This document shows positions 57,966 to 64,000 of a stretch of DNA of 64,000 nt, in pieces. The first letter of the stretch is position 1; each line of letters begins with the position of its first letter. Under the pieces are notes generated by a model, which ran no database searches, had not been told where the DNA came from, and saw only the letters and a list, made by a program, of their open reading frames with translations. The position numbers and the translations under genes are program-made. The DNA comes from Sclerotinia nivalis (Eukaryota > Ascomycota > Leotiomycetes > Helotiales > Sclerotiniaceae), in contig JAPEIS010000001.1 of the NCBI GenBank assembly GCA_029531795.1, positions 124,001-188,000 on the forward strand, read 5' to 3'.

Positions 57966-60900
57966 TTTGAGGATGAAGATTGGTACGGCTGGTTGAGTTG
58001 ATGGGGTGGAGGTGAGGAGGAGGAGGAATGAGATGAGATGAGATGACCGAAGAGAGCACTCTGAAGATGGCACTCAAGCTTAAAGAATATAAGAAATCGA
58101 GGACGAGAATGAGTATTTATACAACAAATCCCAACATCAAACTCTACTCTCTGATCACGTAACTTCTGCATCTCTCCCCTCCCGTTTGAATTGACATCCC
58201 GAGGTGGTTTCCATAAACACCTGAGCCAACAGGGGCCACGTAACGTAGAACTTCAAACGCATTCACGCATTTGCATATCTCCAGGGTCATAACCGACCCA
58301 AAGTCCTCATTCAGCAGCTTATCTTGCTATTTTCCTCTGAGCTGCAGCCAAGCCCTTGCTCTGAAGTTTAAACAATTGCATATTTGTGATTGCTCCGACA
58401 GACCGGTAGCTTGCTTTCTCCATGTGTGAGGAGGCCGAGGCTGTTTTCTGCATGTTAAATTGTTAATGCTTATCATACAGTCACAATAGCAATGCTAAAG
58501 AATGGGATCGATCCAACCGGGCAGGTGCCATCTGATCAATCACCTGCAGGTCAATACGCAGGTCCGAAGCCATCAAAATGCATGGATGGCTAATCATATC
58601 ATGGATCAGGCGAGTGACCAAGCAATCCAAAAAATTGCGGAGTGAGCTTATACCGGGGTTTAGTTCTTGTGTGATTCTTGGCTGCAGATGGAGAGAAGAG
58701 GGTTCGTCTAGGATGAGGTGAGAAGTCGGATGTGGACATGTGTTCTGGAAAAGGAAAGAAGATATGCATGTGGGTTCCTGTGTGTGAGGGAGAATTAGTT
58801 AGTAGGTAGCTAATCCAATCTAGTAGAGTTTCGGTTGATCAATGCCTATCTCTTGTATCTCTTAGAACTACCTTAAAATAGTGCGGCAGTCCCCGTCCCG
58901 TCCCGTTTCGATCGCAGATATCGATCATTGCGTATTGCTTGCTATCTACGGAGTAGACATGTCTCTCGTTCAATATATTCCAAACACTAGGTCATTATTA
59001 TTACAAGCTTTCAAATAACTAATCAACCCGCCCCCCGAGTTCACCTAACTATAATGATTCATCCCGTACATATGCACCCCTCACACCAAGACATCCGTCA
59101 TCTGCATTTCCCTCCTTGCCTTAAGCTTATACCCAAGATCAACCACAATCCTTCCAAAAAAGACTTATCCTCCGTCTCTGCGTCCAGTCACTGAGTCATC
59201 ACTCACCCCGACATAAACCAAAAACCAACCCCCATCAAGAGAAACACAGTATCGGTAAACAAGAGCCCGAATAATCTCCATTTTACCAGCTATTATTTCC
59301 GGTACGTAGTACGTACTCATAAAATAAGCCGTTATCAGGTGTATCCATGAAGAGAGTTGGAACTAGACACTAGACTTGACTAAGTACCGACATAACTTAT
59401 GCGGATCGAAAGTATAAAACTCCGAAGGCTGGAGTAGGAAATAATTATTGTTATTAGACCGAACGGCTCCATTTTCAAGGTTTCCCATCCCTTTCTTAAC
59501 ACCGATTTAGCGTTCGGAGTTTTTGTACTTTCTGCTCGCACGAGTTATCAACGTGTTCGCGGTGTAAATATTTGGGGTGCGTTGGTGCATGGGATTTATC
59601 TATAGGCACATTCACGTAAACCTAGGATTCTTCCCCGCAAGAACCTAAAGATATTCCCCAAAAGGAAGGTGGCGGATCATGAGCAAGTGATCATTGCCTA
59701 ACGAAGCTCGGTAAGGGTTATTGCACTATGCGCAAATGAATGATCAATTAGCCATCTCACCAGTGATACTTCACAGAATCACCCCCGCATTTTACTATCT
59801 GGGTACCTCATGTCGCCAGAAAGTTGTAGCACACTTCACTTTAGGCATGTGCTTCAAGATGATAAACTACAAAGGGAATAGTTAGTTTCGTTTTGATAAA
59901 GCTTGCTATTGTGTAAGCTTGAGTCTAAATCCTTTTAAACCCGATATTCCTCTTCCTCACTAATACGGGAATGTAGAGCATACGAAGGAAAAAATATCTG
60001 CAAAATTGTCAACTGTATTATTCCATCTAATCATAAATACACTCCGCTCAATTAGTCCATCTTGATTTAAACGAGAAAATCAATAACTCAAAAAGGAATG
60101 AATCTAAGCTGGGGTAAGAGTTTATACTTTCCGATCGCAGAGTTAACCCCGCAATACCAGCCCAAATATCTGCCCAATAAATTCCGGTATAGACGGGATT
60201 CCGGTATTTATGATTTTGATCAATATTTCTCAAACTATCGGAATCCCGGTACTCATACTGTATATAAGAAATAAGGTTATACGAAAAAAGGGCCGGTATA
60301 AATAGAATTCCGGGATGGAAATGACCGTTAGAGCGAGGTTCTACTGGAGTTCTAAAGACTCGTAAAATATATTAAGTACGGAGTATATGCGGGGAAATTA
60401 CCCGAGTGATGGACTGGGTGGGTTGGATGGATATCATTAATCTTATACTCAACAAATTTCTTCCTAATGCCCTTGATATTTCTCTATAAGTATATCTATC
60501 TCTCTACCAAGTAAATAAATAAACATTCATCCCATCTCATCTTTCATCATCCTATCTCATCCCATCCCATCCATCCCAACCCTTCCGAAGCCTCAAAACC
60601 CAAAAACCAAGAATCAAGCATCAAGACTCAAATTTGATATTATCATAACTATAATGAACCAATCTAATAAGAGAAACATCGAAACATCGAAACATCGAAA
60701 CATTGAGACTATCTAAACCGTATTCTTACTTCAAGATTACTATGAAAGTGATTATTACACTCAGTTCTTCAAGGAGTGAGGGATGCCGAGAATTATAAAA
60801 TGTATAATAGTTTTTATTATGGATTTATAATAGTGTGATTTTTACTATATATATTTATTTGCTATATTGTAGATATAAGATCTTACCATCCAATCATCTC

Positions 60901-61048
60901 ATTATACACAAGCCCAAAGAAAAAAAATATCAGATTCCTTCCATCCAGGGATTCCCTTTTCGCCATCTCCATTACATCTAATACACAATACCCATCACCA
61001 ATACAAAAATCCCCTTCCTCCCCTCTCCAATGCTTATCTACCAAACAA
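57966..61048. other. long spacer between two minus-strand genes
   Basis: This 3.1-kb spacer contains the cutinase promoter, a CATCC/CATCTC low-complexity tract at 60530-60590 and a (GAAACATC)4 repeat at 60673-60704. CCCGGTA, CCGGTAT and ATTCCGG words cluster at 60180-60320. Open frames there have no recognised homology. Confidence 0.5.
60673..60704 (+). repeat. (GAAACATC)4 repeat
   Basis: Four tandem copies of the octamer GAAACATC (the last imperfect) lie in the spacer downstream of the spermidine-synthase-like gene. Confidence 0.8.
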
Positions 61049-63013
61049 CTACCAATCAATCCAAACACCCCCCGGCAAAACCCCCCTCATAACTCCCCAA
61101 TGACCCACCGCACTCTTAACCTGCCACTCCATTAACCTTCCCGTCTCATTCCTCCTCAAAACTCCCGCGAATTCTTCATCTCCCTTCTCTTCCCCTCTTC
61201 TCAATTCCTCCTCACCTATTTCCCACTTCGGTAACAGGAATGCTCTTCTCGCGTTACTTTTCAAGAAATCTTTTTCTACTGGTTTGCGGAATGTGATTGA
61301 TGGTTTCAAGGAAGATTCAGAGTCTTTGATTTCAGGTGTTTCGGAAAGAGGTTTGGTGCAGAAGATTACCATATTTGTGAAATCTTGTCCTGTTTCCGCG
61401 ATGTTTTCATCTGTTGGAGCTTCGGCTTCGCGGTAGATGCGGCAGGTAGGGAATAGTGAGCGGATCGTGCGATGGATGATCAGGAAAGGAGGCAGAAGGA
61501 AGTCTCCGGCGTAGTTCTATGGGGTTATTAGTATGGGAATTATGAAAGTTGCGAAGAACAAGAAAACATACAATAGCAATGACACCTCCTGGTTCTAGGA
61601 TATCATGGAGATCCTTCAAGAACTCATATGTGAATAGTTCAACAGGTTCAGCTCCACCTGTAAATACATCGTGAACGATGTAATTGAACTTTTTCCCTTG
61701 AGTAGCGAAATTTGAAGCAACGGATACTGCATCATCAATGATAGTTTCTTGAGGCTCAGGAAGGGAGAAATATTTCCGAGCAAAATCTACCACAACAGGA
61801 TCGATTTCTACCAAAGTAGTATGAATTCCATGGGATATCAGAGCAGCTGGCGTGGTACCAATACCGAGACCACTAGTTCATATCAGTAAGAAGAAGATTT
61901 CAGAGAGCAGCTATTGGAAACTCACATGACCAATGCACTAGCATCCTTGTCCTTAATTGGCTTTTCCACTCCAATCAAACGTATTGCCTCTAGCATTACA
62001 AAGATTCCATAAATAGGTTCAGCAAGCCCTTTAGCTTTGTTTCCATTAACCAACCATTCTCCTCCTAAAAGACTATGATCACAGCGCATAGCGCGGAATC
62101 CGTTACCCATCGTCAAACTTTCAATAACGGAAACATATCCGGTTAAAGATTCCTTTCGTTCGAGGATTGACCAGCCATTAGAATTCATTGTAGTATTAAG
62201 TTGACTCAAAGCATATGGAGTTGGGACATGTACATTAAATAATGCGGTATGGAATACTGCTGGTAGGATCCAAAGAAGGAGTTTCGAAGGCGCGAAGGCG
62301 GCATATAAAGCTTGGAGAACAATTTGCATTCCAAGACGTGTGAAGATGAAGGATTGGCCTATGTGTCGAGAGATCTCATTTGCAGATACATATTCAACCG
62401 TTTTGAAGAAAGCATATGATATGATACCTGGTGCTGCATCGGAAATCCAAGGCCATCGACCAGACGTGAGTTCCAAATCGTCCAATGTAGTGGCCGTACA
62501 CGAGACGGAAAGAATGAGTAAAGGTAGAAATGTAAGTCCTTCGGTAATAGGAGGTCCAAGGTTAGCGCCCATATAACCGCTCAACTTGAAGAGGAAATAC
62601 TGGGCCATTGGGATATAGGCCGCGATTATGGGGAGAAGTTGGGATGGTTTCCTGATTGGAAGATAACGTCTGATGAATAGGTTTGATGACCAGCCTAAGA
62701 AGCAAGCTGTCATGACTCCCTTTGAATGCCATATTCCAGCTGGATATGATCCATAAACTGGGGAGAGTGTGAGTTGAGAAACATTTGAATATATGGCGGC
62801 GAGTGAGAGGAGGGCAGCTGATTGAGCCAAGACCCAAAGTTGAGATAAGAGAAATCTGGTTGTGGTCTCTTCTTGAGCTTTTGAAGCTAAAGCTTTAAGT
62901 TCCTTCTCAAAGTTTTCTTGAGTAAATGATTGTAATTGTTCATCATTTATAATTGTTGGTTTTGATGTTTTGGGGGGTTTTGGTGATGGTTTTGGGGGTG
63001 GTTTTGGTGCCAT
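61049..63013 (-). CDS. membrane-anchored spermidine synthase-like protein, 618 aa, three exons
   Basis: Exons 63013-61926, 61872-61572 and 61516-61049 join in frame (1857 nt). A Pro/Lys-rich start (MAPKPPPKPSPKPPK) is followed by several hydrophobic helices between about residues 50 and 265 (SQLWVLAQSAALLSLAAIY, PLLILSVSCTATTL, FTRLGMQIVLQALYAAF, LLLWILPAVFHTALF). The C-terminal part is a Rossmann methyltransferase fold of the spermidine synthase family. It has IGLGIGTTPAALISHGI at about 363-380, VEIDPVVVDFA, then a D-D-A loop and FNYIVHDVFTGG, DLHDILEPGGVIAI and NYAGDF. Whether it makes polyamine is doubtful: soluble spermidine synthases lack such TM regions, and the aminopropyltransferase residues are not obvious. 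A membrane-bound SAM-dependent enzyme of unknown substrate is my best call. Confidence 0.85.
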
Positions 63014-63651
63014 GACCTTTGATATCGATGTGAGGTGGTTCGGAAAGTGGAAATAGATGAAGATAACTCAAATGATAATCAAACTCCCACAAATGAGCCT
63101 ATCGAGGGAAAGTGCAAGCAAATTAAAATATCAACATTACCTCCCACATGAGATGGGATTTGGATTTATATATTGATGAATTGACTCTGAATACGTTGCG
63201 ATAAATGTTTTGTTTTAGGCCAATGCGCGAATCCTGAAACGTGAAAGAACCACAAAACACGTGATGTTTTAAATGAGAGATGAGGAAGGAAGTCCTCGCT
63301 CGGAGTTTGATGTTTTCAATCCGTAGGAAGGTTTAGCATAAATAGGGTAAATTGGAGTTTTGACCATGGGATGAACGAATAGGTTAAAATTAAGGACATG
63401 AACGTGTACCTTTATGGTGGTTCATAGATCAAATTTATAGAATGTTCAGCCATCACTTGTTACTGGGGATGTAGAGCGTATAAATAAATGAATAAATAAA
63501 TAAATAGGTATATAAATAATGGTACTACAGTTTTTAGGATAACAAATATGTTATACAGGATGCCATCGTTGCCCTGCGGAAGAGGGCCCAACATGAAAAC
63601 CCTCGACCCCTATTGGGATGAAACATAATCATACAGGATGCCATCGTTGCC
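63014..63651. other. spacer with TAAA microsatellite and a 23-bp direct repeat
   Basis: This 640-bp spacer lies between two minus-strand genes. It carries an AAATAAATAAATAAATA-type microsatellite at 63483-63505 and one copy (63553-63575) of the direct repeat whose other copy spans the stop codon of the neighbouring gene. Confidence 0.6.
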
Positions 63652-63653
63652 CT
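63553..63653. repeat. pair of 23-bp direct repeats across the lgd1 stop codon
   Basis: The same 23 bases, starting ATACAGGATGCC and ending CGTTGCCCT, occur at 63553-63575 and 63631-63653, 78 bp apart. The second copy reaches into the TAG stop codon of the lgd1 gene (63652-63654); the first lies in its 3' flank. Confidence 0.85.
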
Positions 63654-64000
63654 AGATCTTGATACCCTCCAAGATAGGCTTAGCCTCTTCACTCTTCCAC
63701 CAACTGACTCCATCCTTTCCTGGGAATTCATATTGATCCATACTTGCTGCCTTCATCTCAACACTATATCCTGGCTCCAATGGAGTCTGGTAGTAACCAC
63801 CCTTGATGACAGATGGGTTCTCGAAGTGCTCATGGAGATGGTCGACGTATTCCAAAACGCTCAACTTTCCACTGACTACAACATAGTCAATGGTACTCAA
63901 ATGTTGAGTGTACTCTGGAAGTCCAACACCACCACTGTGTGGGACAATTGGGACACCGAACTTCTTTGCCATGAGCAAAACAGCCAAGACCTCGTTGACA
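63652..64000 (-). CDS. lgd1: L-galactonate dehydratase, C-terminal part (runs off the right edge)
   Basis: Only the last 116 or so codons are present; the frame is open to the window edge (VNEVLAVLLMAKKFGVPIVP). It is the C-terminal end of an enolase-superfamily acid-sugar dehydratase. PHSGGVGLPEYTQHLSTIDYV carries the family's conserved His, then LEYVDHLHEHF, GGYYQTPLEPGYSVEMK and the tail WWKSEEAKPILEGIKI. The tail, with WWK and EAKPILEG, resembles fungal L-galactonate dehydratase (Lgd1), the second enzyme of the reductive D-galacturonate pathway that lets pectin-degrading fungi use pectin sugar. L-fuconate dehydratase or ENOSF1-like enzymes are the close alternatives. The metal ligands lie outside the window. 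Confidence 0.78.
   Translation of the reverse strand, partial: VNEVLAVLLMAKKFGVPIVPHSGGVGLPEYTQHLSTIDYVVVSGKLSVLEYVDHLHEHFENPSVIKGGYYQTPLEPGYSVEMKAASMDQYEFPGKDGVSWWKSEEAKPILEGIKI

Overview
The window is nuclear DNA of a filamentous ascomycete (Pezizomycotina). Genes are split by short GT..AG introns, mostly about 45-200 nt, and all predicted exons join in frame. The set includes lineage-typical genes: a GH17 glucanase, a WSC-GH128 glucanase, a cutinase, a fungal rhodopsin-domain 7-TM protein and an L-galactonate dehydratase of the fungal galacturonate pathway. Together with AT-rich spacers, this suggests a plant-associated Leotiomycete, possibly Sclerotiniaceae; that placement is inference.

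Layout. 0.6-7.4 kb: a coiled-coil hypothetical protein (-), a Cox14-like mitochondrial assembly protein (+), a secreted GH17 glucanase (+) and a very charged repeat protein (-). 10.9-29 kb, a housekeeping block: cytochrome c peroxidase (-), ribosomal protein eL36 (+), a TUG/UBX Cdc48 adaptor (-) divergent from proteasome beta-3 (+), a SERCA-type Ca2+-ATPase (-) and a 14-3-3 protein (+). 29.5-36.2 kb: the large proteasome adaptor Ecm29 (+). 38-50 kb: an orphan two-exon protein (-), the WSC-GH128 glucanase (+), an APH-fold phosphotransferase with a broken N-terminal zinc finger (-) and a one-TM cell-surface-like protein (-). 52.6-53.7 kb: a decayed FAD-linked oxidoreductase pseudogene (-). 54.9-64 kb: the rhodopsin-domain protein (+), the cutinase (-), a membrane-anchored spermidine-synthase-like protein (-) and the 3' end of L-galactonate dehydratase (-) at the right edge. 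Spacers are long and AT-rich, with microsatellites and no structural RNA genes that I can recognise.

Themes. Three genes serve protein degradation (TUG/UBX, beta-3, Ecm29), and the first two share one 0.6-kb divergent promoter. Three or four genes act on fungal or plant polymers (GH17, GH128, cutinase, galacturonate catabolism).

The most unusual signal is a 40-bp GC-rich double-hairpin element, found nearly identical in intron 1 of ccp1 and intron 1 of ecm29. There is also a solo half-copy and possible decayed copies. It is described under findings as a candidate dispersed mini-element resembling the double-hairpin elements of fungal mitochondrial genomes. All coordinates were read by eye from the sequence; exon joins are supported by splice consensus, frame and family conservation, not by transcripts.
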